From positions 25,113,463 through 25,177,462 of the forward strand of contig JABAKD010000023.1 of assembly GCA_012845835.1 (NCBI GenBank): DNA of 64,000 nt, written 5' to 3'. The translations under genes were made by a program, and so were the position numbers. A model generated the notes under the pieces. The model was not told the origin of the DNA, did no database searches, and saw nothing but the letters and a program-made list of their open reading frames with translations. Numbering within the stretch: the first letter of the stretch is position 1; each line of letters opens with the position of its first letter. This DNA comes from Undaria pinnatifida. Its lineage: Eukaryota > Sar > Phaeophyceae > Laminariales > Alariaceae. Of the stretch, positions 25,510 to 36,185 are shown one piece after another.

Positions 25510-28500
25510 TGCTCGACGTGCAGTACCGTCGTTCGCGGTTTCTGGGGTTGAAATCCCCAAAAATTGATGCACCGTGACAAAGCAATCATTGTCAATTGCG
25601 TAAGTCAGCATTATTTGCAGCGCGTGTTGATGCTCGTGACAAGGCGATCATGGTTGCATGACCATTTTTGATCGTATTTTGTACGACGAGATGCGCGCCA
25701 CCACAATGAAGGCAACACGTGCATCATAGATAGCTATACTATTTTAATTTTTCGGCACGAACAAAAAAAAGAAACCCGGGGGGCACGTCAGAATTAATTG
25801 AGACATGCGAAACGAGCGTCAATATGGCAGAGAAATGGAGGGGGGCATTTCCCGTGGTTGCTCGCAAAATTATTGTCAAGCCACTAACAGCAGAAATGAA
25901 TGCCTTCGAACCATAAAAATAATATAATAAAAAGTAGAAACAAAAAAACAGTTGTTGACTTTCAAGCTTGCGCAGCAACGTTACAATTTTGAGCAGCACA
26001 GGCCGTGCTTTATCGTAAAGATGAGGCGGAAAATGCGTTGAAGTAGCAACAGGGGGGGGGGGGGGGGGCCATTTGGGCATCATCTACCCTGTATCACCAA
26101 TAACGGGGAGAAGTAAACTCGCGGGTGACAAAATTTGGGCAAATCTGAGCAGCGTCTACTCCACTTCATCATAGGAGATGGGGCAGATGCGAGGGAACTT
26201 TGATGCTTCTGTTTTTCTTTTCGAGAATGGTAGCGTAGAGCCTGCTTTTGTTATGGGGTAAAAAGCTGGCCGAACGCGGGGGGGGGGGAATAATCCAATA
26301 TTAGACAGCGTAGAGCTCGGGCACGACAAATAAACTGGCAAAATGCTCTTACAGCAGAAGCATGTGGGCATGACAGAGTCCATACGTGGCATAAAACTGG
26401 TAAGAGGCACAATTACCGCAGCATTTCGGATGATGTGAGCAGCTCAGGGGGCCGTGCGAGAGACAAACCGACGGAAGTCACATATGACACTACTAGCATC
26501 CTGACAAGTTAAGGCAGCATGAAGTCTGTGTATGACAGAAGGCTGGCGAGATACACGTACTACAGCCGTATTTTGTCAAATTTGAACAGTAGATGCGATA
26601 CATGACCAAAACGTACGAAGTGTACGCTAAACAGCAGCATAGAGACAAAGGGCAACGTAGAGCCCTGTATGTCTTAAAGCTGGAAGAATTGCACACTGGA
26701 AAATGGTAATTTATCCATAGCAGTGCAGGGCCCGTGTATGTCTTATGACTGGAGAGGTGTACGTACGACACCAGTGTATAGAAACAAAACGAAAGTTGCA
26801 CAAAAAACAGTAGCAATTCCCTGAGACAAATTTAAGCAGCACAGAGTTACGCGTACGTGCTTGTTAACCAAGCAAGAAACAAGCAAGCAAAATAGCTATT
26901 AATAAAGCAAACAAGGGAAATGCATCAAAACGAAAGAACAAACGAGGGACAAGCCAAAACGACTTTGGGATGGCGGTGGAAACGGCGTACTAATGGGAGT
27001 ATCAGGGCAAGACGCAACCTTACATGCAGGCCTGAACCCCTGGGAGTCAGACTCGGTACATCACCATACCTGGTGGGGAGGTAGGTCTGCTACATGGCTA
27101 TGTGTCACGCCCGTAAGGTACGTGTCAACCCATACTTATGTACGTACCACTACTGCTGTGTTCGAGGTACGCAAATTGTCTATGAGCCGCTGTCTCACAA
27201 AAGGTACGCAAGCAAAAAGTGACTAACACGACGTATCCGATGTCAATCACACGCTGTATAAATGCTGGCGTAAATACCACCAGCTAAATATGCGGGAAGA
27301 AAAAGAAAAAAAAACAAGAGTTTCGAAAATTGGACGGGGTACCTCCCTGGCACCTTGTGTCTATCTCCTGTAAATGAGGACCTATACCTCAATCAGTGAA
27401 GAACACAATAGAGAACTCTCCTTTTGTTACGTGGTCCTTGTGGGGTCACAGGGATTGGGCCGTTCTTGTACATAAAAGTGTGTTTTGGGGATGATATAGC
27501 GCTTTTGGGGTGACGGACGTACTACAGCAGGAGTACGGTGACACTAAAGCGTCCAGGAGACATCCCGTACCGGAGGACTTGTATGTACTCATGATGTACT
27601 ACACGATTGGTGCGAAGCAAAGAAACAAAGGAGATCGTCTGTAGCACAGTACCGGTGCTATACCCACCTACGACGGGGAGAAGAGACGACTGCCTACAGC
27701 ACTCAACTCCTTGTGCTCGAGTCTATACTATATGACCTATCTGGGCTGTCAGGCGCAGCTCGCATGTGGTTGACACACGGAGGTTCGATATAGAAAGGGA
27801 GGCAAAAGAAAGGACAAAAAATACAAAAACAAAACAAAAAATGACACCTATATATCCTGTCTCTCGCCATATATGTGGTGGCTCACATTATAGGATAACA
27901 AGAAACCGAGCAGAGGCGGGGCTGCCGCTCCAAGCTTGAAGCTCACACGTTGTCGATTCAATTACGCCATTTGTGAGAGAGTCGCGGTGCCGGAAGGTGA
28001 GAGGGAAGGAACGCAGGGGTATCAGCTTCGCTTAGAGACAGCACCGATTCTTCTTTGTAGATTTCTCATTACTGGCGTTGAGCTATGAGAAGCTCGAGGA
28101 GACAGGAAAGGAGAAGGAGGAGGAGGAGTGAGAGCATGGGGGTGGGGTGAGGCTCACAGAGTTCACTTCACCCCAGTATTGCTGCTGTGCTTTCTTCTGG
28201 ACATTTACCTATGGAACGTACAAGGAACGTTCTCCTGGATGTTCTATGTTCCCATGAGCGCTTAATGCGCTTACTTTTATCTATCTTGTCCAGGGGAACG
28301 TTCCATTACCGAGAACGCTCTTGTGGTATTAGCTAGCTAGATTCTACGGGTTGTCCGCTCCATTCAGAATATTCCCTTTAAGAGAATCTTCTTGGGGCCA
28401 ATAGACCATAACTCTGCGGGCTATTTTACCGAATCTATTGCCAGATATACTGACACTCTATTACAACACTGCGTGTTGGTACCTGGTAAAAATATGCGAA

Positions 28501-30175
28501 GAGCTAAACCCCAACATGGTTCAGCTAAAAAATAACCCCCAAAAAATAGTCCGGGGTAAAACGGCTACGATCGTACTTCTTGTAGTACGAGGATACCAAC
28601 GTTGTGGTCACGCACTGTCACGAGTAGAATGTTAGCAGAAATGCTACGGTATGACTAAAAGTAGGAGAGAGAACAAGGTCGAGTTATTGCATTCACTCGA
28701 AGTGCGCAATTCGTACTCGGGGGTGTGTGGTAGGGCAAACTATTACATGTACCCCTATTCCGTAGCGACTCGGTACAGTAGTAAGGTGTGGTGAATCGTA
28801 GCCGGCCACTCGAATTAGTCGATTGCAAACAATTCACAGGGTTCCAACCGCGAAATTGCTCACAAGGTGTTATTAACCTGGCGGGGTACTCTGAGGGACA
28901 GGACTCCCAACATTGGCACAAACCACTTGGAATTAGACTAGGAACGCTTTTGGAGTTGGAAAAGAGGTAAGGACAAATAAATATAGCACCAAAACACATA
29001 TAGGGGAGCACTTTCGTTGTTCGATTGTTTTAGTAGTGTCTCATGAAGAGAGATCACGGGGAGATAATATATCGAAAAGCTGCTGCCGCAAAGCCGTGGT
29101 AGCTGCAGATTCAACTTGTCAGTGACAAAGCAGAGGCCCGGAGGAGCCCGTGGTTTATGGATAGGAGACAAAAGGATAACCAAGGTCTTTACTGAAAGAG
29201 CAAAAGGAAAAACCAAACAAAAACTACCCGCAATAAAAATGGGAAAAAATTAAAATGCAAAGCTACGCAAGGTCTAAAGAGCTTGCCTTTTGGGGAGAGA
29301 AGAGCACCGGGGAGGAGGTCGCGCAGACCCAAGATCGACACGTTCATTGTTCCGACGACGCCAAATGTAGTGGTACTCCGAGTGGGGGATGCGTGGTTGG
29401 TCGGTGTTGCGAAGCGTGCTCCTCGTGGGTTCCGGTGTCTTTGGTTGCTTTCTTCTCATGGCTCGCTGGATAGACTCAAAGCTTATCCATTATTTCCTCT
29501 ACATTGAACTCTAAAATACAGACAAAGCAAGACAAGACAGACCTCAACCATGATATGGTTTCACGTCGAATCTATAAACTACCCTTCTGCGGCGGGCAGT
29601 CCAATGCAGTATTCTATATACGAGTTTTAGTCAAGGTTCCCAAACGGTTTAAAGGATCGTTATTTCTTTTTCGCGGTAGCTTATCAAGTAGCAGCATGGA
29701 ATAACACTCTTGCAGCACTGTGATACTACGTGTCGCTCTTCCCGGAAGGAACATGGAATAACTTGGTCCTTGACATAATCACCTCGTCAAGTGTAGCGAG
29801 GCGATTGCGCTCTGATTTTTCGGTCTCTGAAACAGAAAGAAACACGCGGTTGAATTCATGATATGCCGGCATCAAACAGTTGTCGAGTCAACTCTGCAAT
29901 ATAGTGATCTATTGCGGGATTTGATATATTTTTGCGGGGTTTGTGGTGAATGGTGATATATGCGTTAGTCCGGGTAGGAGAAACCCGCTCGAGGGTGGTC
30001 TCAAACTCGACGAGTTCGATAAGTCCTAACCCAAGGACGACTGGCTTTTTTCGCGAGCTGGTCGGATGCTTAATGTGGCTTGCTTACCAGGCACGTCCGG
30101 ACATTGCGACGCAGTGAAAGCGGTGGCTAGGAAAACAAATCCACCGAGGAAGGTACACTGGAAAACTGCAGTTGT
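25510..30175. other. No recognised gene, 4.7 kb
   Basis: I recognise no coding region, RNA gene or LTR. 25980-26830 has loosely repeated AAATTTGAGCAGC-like units. An uninterrupted G run lies at about 26051-26068. Near 28210-28320 short GGAACGTTC and GAGCGCTTAATGCGCTTA palindromes occur. The open frames at 28655-29216 (minus) and 29255-29507 show no motifs. The sequence after the gap does not resemble element D, so element C does not visibly resume. Confidence 0.5.
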
Positions 30176-30179
30176 TATT
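30176..30179. other. Target-site duplication, left (TATT)
   Basis: TATT directly before the left LTR of element D. TATT also directly follows the right LTR at 43549-43552. Confidence 0.75.
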
Positions 30180-30448
30180 TGTTAAATTATAGGTGGGGAC
30201 ACAGAGTGCCCCCTGCAGGTCTGCCAATTGAGCAGGTCCTCGCAGAGTACTCACTTTTGTTTCCTTCGTAGAGACGTAGCTTTAGTCGTTTCCACGAGAG
30301 CCCGGGATAGCTTCTGAGATCGGAGGCACGTGCCTCCTATCTACTTCCTAACTTTCCCGAATATCAACCGCCAACCTTATCATACGAAACCCATCCGAAT
30401 GATCTCAAATTCGGATAGTTACAGGCCTTTCGAGGCCGTATCTTAACA
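30180..30448 (-). repeat. 3' LTR of element D
   Basis: 269 bp. On the minus strand it starts TGTTAAGATACGG and ends ATTTAACA. It matches 43281-43548 with few differences. Confidence 0.93.
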
Positions 30449-31362
30449 CTAGCCCACCCTGATGAGTCGCATAAGCAGAAATATGGGAGACTCGAGGAAA
30501 CTCCGGTTTTACGAACTAGACCATGAGTCGAAGATGCGGCTCCTCAAAACCCACTCCCACACTTCTAACTGTCTGGCTATGGAGCCAGGAACACGCGAAG
30601 AAAAGCAGTAGAAAGAAACGCAGACCCTACAACAAGGCAATAGTCACCCATCAATAACCTGCCGCATGCCGCCGGTGTGGCGGGGGGGGCAGGAAAGGCT
30701 CTACGGCAAACCAACCACAGAAAAGGTACTATGGCAAGGCGAGCCTTCGTCGATATGGAGGGGAACACAGGCGCTAACAAAAGGGAGAAGTCATGCGAAA
30801 AACCTCCCGCGGGCCATCGGCAAGGCGGGGGGTTAGACGAGGAAACGACAAATACCCCGGATGAAAGGTGGCAACACCTACAGCCCCGCTAGGGGAGGAA
30901 GTGCGTAGACGAAAAAAAAAAAAACAGGAACAAATACAACACACAAAATATGAAAAATGACACACAGACCCGTACATAGCCCTGTACCACGTTACGCGCG
31001 AACAGGGTACCCTGGTCGCCCCCCGGCTCTGGGCTGAGGAGGGCGTCGGCAGGGCGAAATTGAACAATGACAAAAAGGCGACAGCCCTGCGCCTCAGATA
31101 GCGGCGGTTTACCCGAACCCTGACCCGGCACTGAGCAGGGGGTTCGGCAGGGCAGAAAAAAAAAGTGGAAAGAACCGCCCCAAAACTCGACAAAGACCCT
31201 CAGGACACTACGAACAACCCAGAGACAAAGACGCAAAACTCATAACTCAAGAAAATGAAGAACTATCGAGGAGCGGTGGTGGCTTGGAAGTCAACTGGAC
31301 ACGGCCGCGCCTCGAGATTCGTTACGTTGGATTCCCCGAGGAAACGCACCGGCGATGTGGAC
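30449..31362 (-). other. 3' untranslated region and polypurine tract of D
   Basis: On the minus strand GGGTGGGCTAG stands directly before the LTR, a plausible polypurine tract. The rest, up to the end of the chromodomain frame at 31363, holds no domain I recognise. Confidence 0.55.
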
Positions 31363-31950
31363 TTACAAGCACCAAGAACCTCGTACGGCTCCCGTTGAAG
31401 TCGTGTAGCGCGCCGGGGGAAGAGGAAGTTTAATCGGTCCCGGGTCGTCCAGAAAGCGGACCAGGTATACCTTGTCCTCGGTAGTGCTCGCGCTGATTTT
31501 TCCAAGCCACCGTAACCCATCGTCTCCCTTGTACCAAAAGTGGGCTCCCTCAGGGAGTACTGTGTCGTGGTAGCGACGGAGCCAATCGGCGCGGGGAACA
31601 CAGGCGTAGCCCGGCGCTAGGAAACGTTCGTTGTTGCGGGAGAGCTCACGCTGTGCCGCCCCGATCCGCATTCGGCGGTAAAGGCGGTTGGTTTGGCGGT
31701 GCTGGTCCGGGGTTCCGGCCCAATAACGCAATATGTGGGAGCGGGAGAGGTGAAGGTCCATTTCCCGCTCCCAGGAGGGTTCGGGGAGTCCCGCCCAATG
31801 CGTCTTGTATAGCACTGCGATGACACCATCTCGCCCCCGTACCGACTGACGACCAGTGATCTGCTCCACCTCCAGCCGTTGGAGGGGAGTTGAAACGTCA
31901 TCTTGAGCGACGTGGTACGGCGGGGACTTCTTGGAAAAATTGTTAAGCAC
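31363..31950 (-). CDS. pol: Chromodomain and second C-terminal module of D pol
   Basis: 195-residue open frame, the C-terminal end of the polyprotein. Residues ~25-75 read as a chromodomain: LEVEQITGRQSV, then VLYKTHWAGLPEPSWERE, then a helix ending HILRYW, with the usual W-x-G-x-P-x-x-x-SWE signature. Chromodomains of chromoviruses bind histone marks and steer integration to matching chromatin. Residues ~145-180 (HFWYKGDDGLRWLGKIS, then VYLVRFLDDPGPIKLP) look like a second small barrel of Tudor or SH3 type. The frame is open to a stop at 31363 but is cut off from the upstream integrase by frame changes. I chose the ATG at 31950 only as the first in frame. The natural protein is a polyprotein. 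Confidence 0.72.
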   Translation of the reverse strand: MLNNFSKKSPPYHVAQDDVSTPLQRLEVEQITGRQSVRGRDGVIAVLYKTHWAGLPEPSWEREMDLHLSRSHILRYWAGTPDQHRQTNRLYRRMRIGAAQRELSRNNERFLAPGYACVPRADWLRRYHDTVLPEGAHFWYKGDDGLRWLGKISASTTEDKVYLVRFLDDPGPIKLPLPPARYTTSTGAVRGSWCL

Positions 31951-31958
31951 ATACTGTG

Positions 31959-32219
31959 TCAGCCCCGCCGGTATTTGGGCATGTCCCCACTGTCGTGGGG
32001 GTTGTCACAGGGTTTGCAGCGCTCGATGGCCACACGCCGACGAGCGTCCGAACCAGGCAGGTCGGAAGGGAGATCCAAATAAAGGAGGTTGCTCCCGAGC
32101 GGCGAGCCGTCCGGGGTCTCGGCGGCGGAGCAGGGACCGACGGCCAGGACCTTGTACGGGCCCGTCCAGTTAAGCGCGAGTTTGGCATTGAGTACGTTGG
32201 CGTCGGTGTTCGCCTTCAC
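31959..32219 (-). pseudogene. pol: GPY/F region of D integrase
   Basis: Short frame with LALNWTGPYKVLAVGP, the GPY/F motif that follows the integrase core in many Ty3/gypsy elements, then a stretch ending in a CKPCD motif. It lies between the integrase core and the chromodomain, in the order expected for a chromovirus. It is in a different frame from both neighbours. Confidence 0.65.
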
Positions 32220-33160
32220 ACCCTGGCGGATGGTAGAGGCAGAATTGTATACCCATGCTCAACCACCCACAGTGGAGTTATGTGCTGGACGCAGCGCGTC
32301 GGCGAGGGCGAAGTTTCTGCGGTTAACACGGGAAACGGTGAGGGCGTGGTGTGCGCGGACAATGTCGTTCGCGCGCTTTTTCCGGTCGGTGGCCAAGTCG
32401 CAATAGGCCAGGTGGTCTCGGCCAGATTCTGGTATCTCACGACACCAGTGCGGTCGAAAACCGTCAGAGGGAGCCGTGGGAGTCTGCCCATGTGGACCTC
32501 GCTGAGCCCCAGACCCGTCGCCGCGCTGACGGAGTTGTTGTAAGCGAATTCTACGTGGGGCAGATGCAAGTCCCAATGGTCTTGTCGCTCGTTGACGACC
32601 ATAGCCAGCATTTGGGCCATAGTGTGATTTACCCGCTCAACGCCCCCGTTACAGTTGGGATGATAGGAGCTTGTAGCAAGCTTGTGTACACCCAACAGCT
32701 GATATACAGCTTGTGAAAGCTTGGAGCAGAACTGCAGTCCGTTGTCCGAGAGTATGGTGCGCGGGCACCCCCACAAGGGGATGTATTGGTTCACCAGGAT
32801 ATTGGCTGTACCCTCCGCGGTGAACTCAGCGGCAGTGACGGGGAACATGTCGGCCCGACGACTGAAGCGATCGGAGCAGGATGTAGGTGTTGCCTCGTGG
32901 TGTGACCGGAAGGGGGCCGAAGTAGCCAACACTGACGGCGATACCTGGACCTTCCGGCAGAGGCATTGTGATGATGGGCCAGCGGACAGTCAGCCATGGG
33001 GTTTTCCGCGCCTGGCACTTCAAGCAGTGGAAAAGCCACCACCGGGTGCACACATTCACGCCAATCCACTAATAAAACCGCTCCAGCATGCGCAACGTGC
33101 GCGTGGTGCCAAGGTGACAAGAGGCCGTCGAGTGACAAACTTGCATGATCCGAGGGCGCA
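32216..33160 (-). pseudogene. pol: Integrase of element D (decayed)
   Basis: The zinc-binding region lies near 33140-33010 (HSTASCH, then CLKCQ) with an in-frame UAG at about 33070. The core follows with GYFGPLPVTPRGNTYIL near 32930 and the frame 32932-32216. That frame has LSDNGLQF (D63) and GGVERVNHTM (E99), with 35 residues between them. In the strand where catalytic Asp normally precedes YFGPLP the codon is GGC, so Gly replaces Asp. With the stop and frame changes the enzyme is not functional. Confidence 0.82.
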
Positions 33161-34132
33161 TGAGCAGGGAAACGTAGATGCGAACTGGCTGTCGTTTAGC
33201 AAGCAAGCAGCTCGCACCACAGAGTTGGGTTGGTCAGACCTTGTTGGTGGCAGTGTCGGGTTACGGACGAGTAGGACGATGTCGTCGTCGGTTGCATGAA
33301 GTCGACCCTCACCCGCCAGCTCCTTGAGGTCTGAGAGGGATGGACGCTTGTGCGAGAGGTAGCACGCCAAAACGTCGGGCGGCAGGATCGATGGCCGGCC
33401 GGTAGAAACGTGACGCACCATGGCGTGGCACGTCGGCTCAGCGTGCTGCTCTCGCTTCCAATCGTCCTGTGAATAACGCGCGACGGAATCAGCAAACCGC
33501 AATTCAGCAGCGTCGCCGAGGGCGTCCGACCTTGTATATACAGTCGGCGTGTCACCAGGAGAAGACGTGAGCCGTAAGAGAGGAGTTCCCATATAGGCTC
33601 TGCGTGGTCGCGGTAGGACGGTAGTGGCACCGTGCAGACCGGTGAGTCGGCAAGAACAGGAGTCGCGGCGATTGACAGGGTCGGCCGCGGCCGTGGGACT
33701 CGCGACGGGGTTGTACCTCGTCTGGAAGATGGCCGAGGGGCCCCGCCGGGCCCGAATCCATATTCTACAGCGGGGGTGCATTATCTGTTGTTGTCGCTGT
33801 TCGTCGGCGCGACGTCGACGACGGAGGGGCTGGAGTGCCAAGCATGGCGGAGACGGACACAGTCGGAGACGGACACAGTCGAACCGGTGTCCGCGGCGGG
33901 GCCGTCTCCTGTAAAGAACTCCGGGATAGATAAGTCGGCTGTGCGATGGGCGTCGCTGCAGCCAGGGCTTCTGCGGAGCCCGTGTCGACCTCGATGGGTA
34001 TGGCAAAAACCGAAGCGAAAACGGTGTCGGCGGCAGGTGAAATCGACCCGCGGCCGGTACAGCCTTCGGTAGTGGCGACGGAGGCAGAAACACGAGCGAC
34101 GAATCTTCCCGGGGAAGCAGAAAGGCCGTCAA
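33161..34132 (-). pseudogene. pol: Tether between RNase H position and integrase of D
   Basis: The frame 34132-33056 contains SVARYSQDDWKREQHAEPTC and STGRPSILPPDVL. This resembles the segment that links RNase H to integrase in gypsy polyproteins. Its N-terminal ~170 codons are Pro/Arg-rich and match no RNase H or RT motif. The deletion or replacement joint of the pol gene probably lies near 33600-33700. Confidence 0.5.
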
Positions 34133-34184
34133 TCCTTATACGTGGCTCGTGTGTGCGAAAAACGTGAAACGCGGTAGAGGTGAG

Positions 34185-34345
34185 AGGGAGCCCACCCAAG
34201 GCAGCATGTTCAGTGCGGGGCACGAGCCCACCCAAGACAGCGCTTCGGCGAGGGGTTCGAGTCCACCCAAAGCTGTGCTTTCGGTGTGGGCACGAGCTCA
34301 CCCAAGACAGTGTTTTCGGCGAGGGCGCGAGTCCACCCAAACCGA
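34185..34345. repeat. 35-36 bp tandem repeat
   Basis: YCCACCCAARG motifs at about 34191, 34227, 34262, 34297 and 34332, spacing 35-36 bp. The unit includes a GGTTCGAGTCC-like string that mimics a tRNA B-box. There is no tRNA fold around it. Confidence 0.85.
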
Positions 34346-34885
34346 CCCCTGGGATCGGCAAAGAGGGAGCGCGCAGCCCGCGGGTCCGTAGGAGGTAGAT
34401 ACCGCTTTCTCCAACGGGGTTGGGGCTTGGCAATCCCACGGGATTGAAGTTTGTCAAGGCACTGCGGTCGTAATCCGTAACAGGCTCTGGAAAACGGGGT
34501 AGAAAAATCGGCGATGCCGTTGGCGCTGCCTTTGCGGTACTCGAGTGGGCAATCGAACGCGGTGACGAATTCAAGCTACCGCTGGACTCGTGCATTGAGG
34601 GTCCCCACTTTGCAAGTGCTCTCCTGTGTCTTGTGGCCGGAGGATATGCGGAACTTTTTTCCCACAGTACCCTCGGAGGTGTTTGGGAGCCCAAACAATG
34701 CTGCCGGTCCCCAAATCTAGATAGGAGTCCAGTGCCTCTCCGAGTCGAGCGTTGCTCGACTGATATACGCGTTTTTCATAGTGAACAAAACGTCATCCAG
34801 CGTCACAGCACCCTTGACGAAACAGGGGCTTTGTTCTGACAGTTCAAGGTCAGGGCCGACGCCAGAAGCTATCTCCAAACTCCAC
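34346..34885 (-). other. Segment between NADAR and tether in D
   Basis: No domain recognised. The long minus frame 34694-33765 is Pro/Ser/Ala-rich and runs through the 35-bp repeat, so I regard it as non-coding. Confidence 0.45.
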
Positions 34886-35604
34886 TTATTTTAATTGGCC
34901 AACGCGCCCGAGAAATAGGTCGGAAACGCCGAAGAGGAAGTTTTGCGGGTGCTGGCCGCTGTTAACGGCCCGGTTGCGGCGCGGACGAGATTTCTTGGTT
35001 CTTGCATTCGCAGTGCAGGTGCGGAACCGACAACGGGAGGCCGGGTGCGCCGACCCGGTCTCATTGTCGCGAAGCTTCGCGAACGGCAGAAAGTGCCTCA
35101 CCGAGTAAGTTTTTCCTCTCCCCTGGCATGGCTTGTTGGCCCTGGGACCATCCGCCCGGAGACCAATGCCCCACACTCGGTCCAGAGAACTGAATTTAGC
35201 CAGAAGCTTGTTGTCAGAGCTCAAAAGTCGATTTTTTTTATGGCTGGATTCTGCGTGAATTTGGCGTAGGTGCCAGATAACGCGGCGTTTTGCTTCTCCC
35301 TGTCCCCGACACTGGAGTCAAAGTTGCGCACGTCTCGACCGATGCGTTTGTGTGTGCTTGGACGAGGCGACGATATGATGAGCCCCACTGCTCGATGGTC
35401 TTGCAAAAACTTGGTCTTTTCGGCCATCATGTACTGCTCCGCGCAAGAATATGGCACGTCGTCCACGGCAAACGACGAAGGGAACAACGGTGGAAAATAG
35501 GATGGGGGCTGCCAGAATAACACCACTTTGGCTGTGGAATATTCGAGGGAAGGGTCAAAAGCCGCGTTGAAATTTGGGCCTGCAATATCCCCGCCCAGGA
35601 ACAC
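34886..35604 (-). pseudogene. NADAR-domain protein, frameshifted, inside element D
   Basis: NADAR (YbiA/DUF1768) family: small N-glycosidase-like domains acting on riboflavin intermediates or ADP-ribosyl groups. The first frame (35604-35221) has VLFWQPPSYFPPLFPSSF, DDVPYSCAEQYMMAEK (the conserved E-x-YM/F-x-x-x-K helix), HKRIGRDVRNFD and YAKFTQNPAIKK. Then an A-homopolymer shifts the frame. The second frame (from 35224) continues the domain with NKLLAKFSSLDRVWGIGL, the conserved family end. Together they cover essentially the whole ~150-residue domain with one frameshift. A conserved Trp expected before DRE appears as Gly. It lies on the element's sense strand, between gag and integrase. It could be a captured host gene or cargo of the family. 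Similarity to NADAR is strong by eye. Activity is doubtful. Confidence 0.72.
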
Positions 35605-36185
35605 CAGGCCTCGGGAGCACGACGCGAATCCGAACCCGTGGTATCTCGCCTCGGGTCTTTCTTCGCTCTTTGGCGGAAAAACGCGAGAATACGCTCTAAC
35701 TGCGCCCGAAAAATGGCGAAAACCGACGGTGCCAACCCGTCGGTAGCCTCGTTGGACATTTGTGGGTCTGCAATGTCCCCTTCTGGGAACACCAGTCCTC
35801 GGCTATTTGGGCCTGTAATGTCCCCTTGCGGGAGCACCAGGCCTCGGGAGCAACATGCGAGTCCGAACCTGGGGTTTCTCGCCTCGGGTCCTCCTCACTC
35901 GCTGGCGGAAACTCGTAAGAAGCCGCCCTCATTGCACCCGAAAAAGAGTCCAACACCGACGGTGCCAACCCGTCGGTAGCCTCGTTGGGCATTTGGGTCT
36001 GCAATGTCTCCCTCTAGGAACACCAGTCCTTGGCTCTTTGGGCCTGAAGTGTCTCCCTCAGGAACACCAGGCCTCGGGAGCACGACGCGAGTCCGAACCC
36101 ACGGTTTCTTGCGTCGTGGCCTCTTCGCTCTTTGGCGTATAATCGCAACAAAACTGCTCTAACTGCGCCCGAAGGGGCAGGGGCT
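35560..36185. repeat. ~231-bp tandem repeat next to NADAR
   Basis: ACCAGGCCTCGGGAGCA occurs at 35603, 35836 and 36066 (spacing 233 and 230). Intervening sequence is conserved, including CCGACGGTGCCAACCCGTCG (a hairpin) and TCTAACTGCGCCCGA. The last unit runs directly into the 5' end of the NADAR frame on the minus strand. Confidence 0.9.

Noticed and set aside
24484-25611. Frames spanning the N gap
   Set aside because: They join unknown sequence and cannot be supported.
34245-34262. tRNA gene suggested by a GGTTCGAGTCC string
   Set aside because: The string is part of a 35-bp tandem repeat; no A-box, acceptor stem or cloverleaf is found around it.
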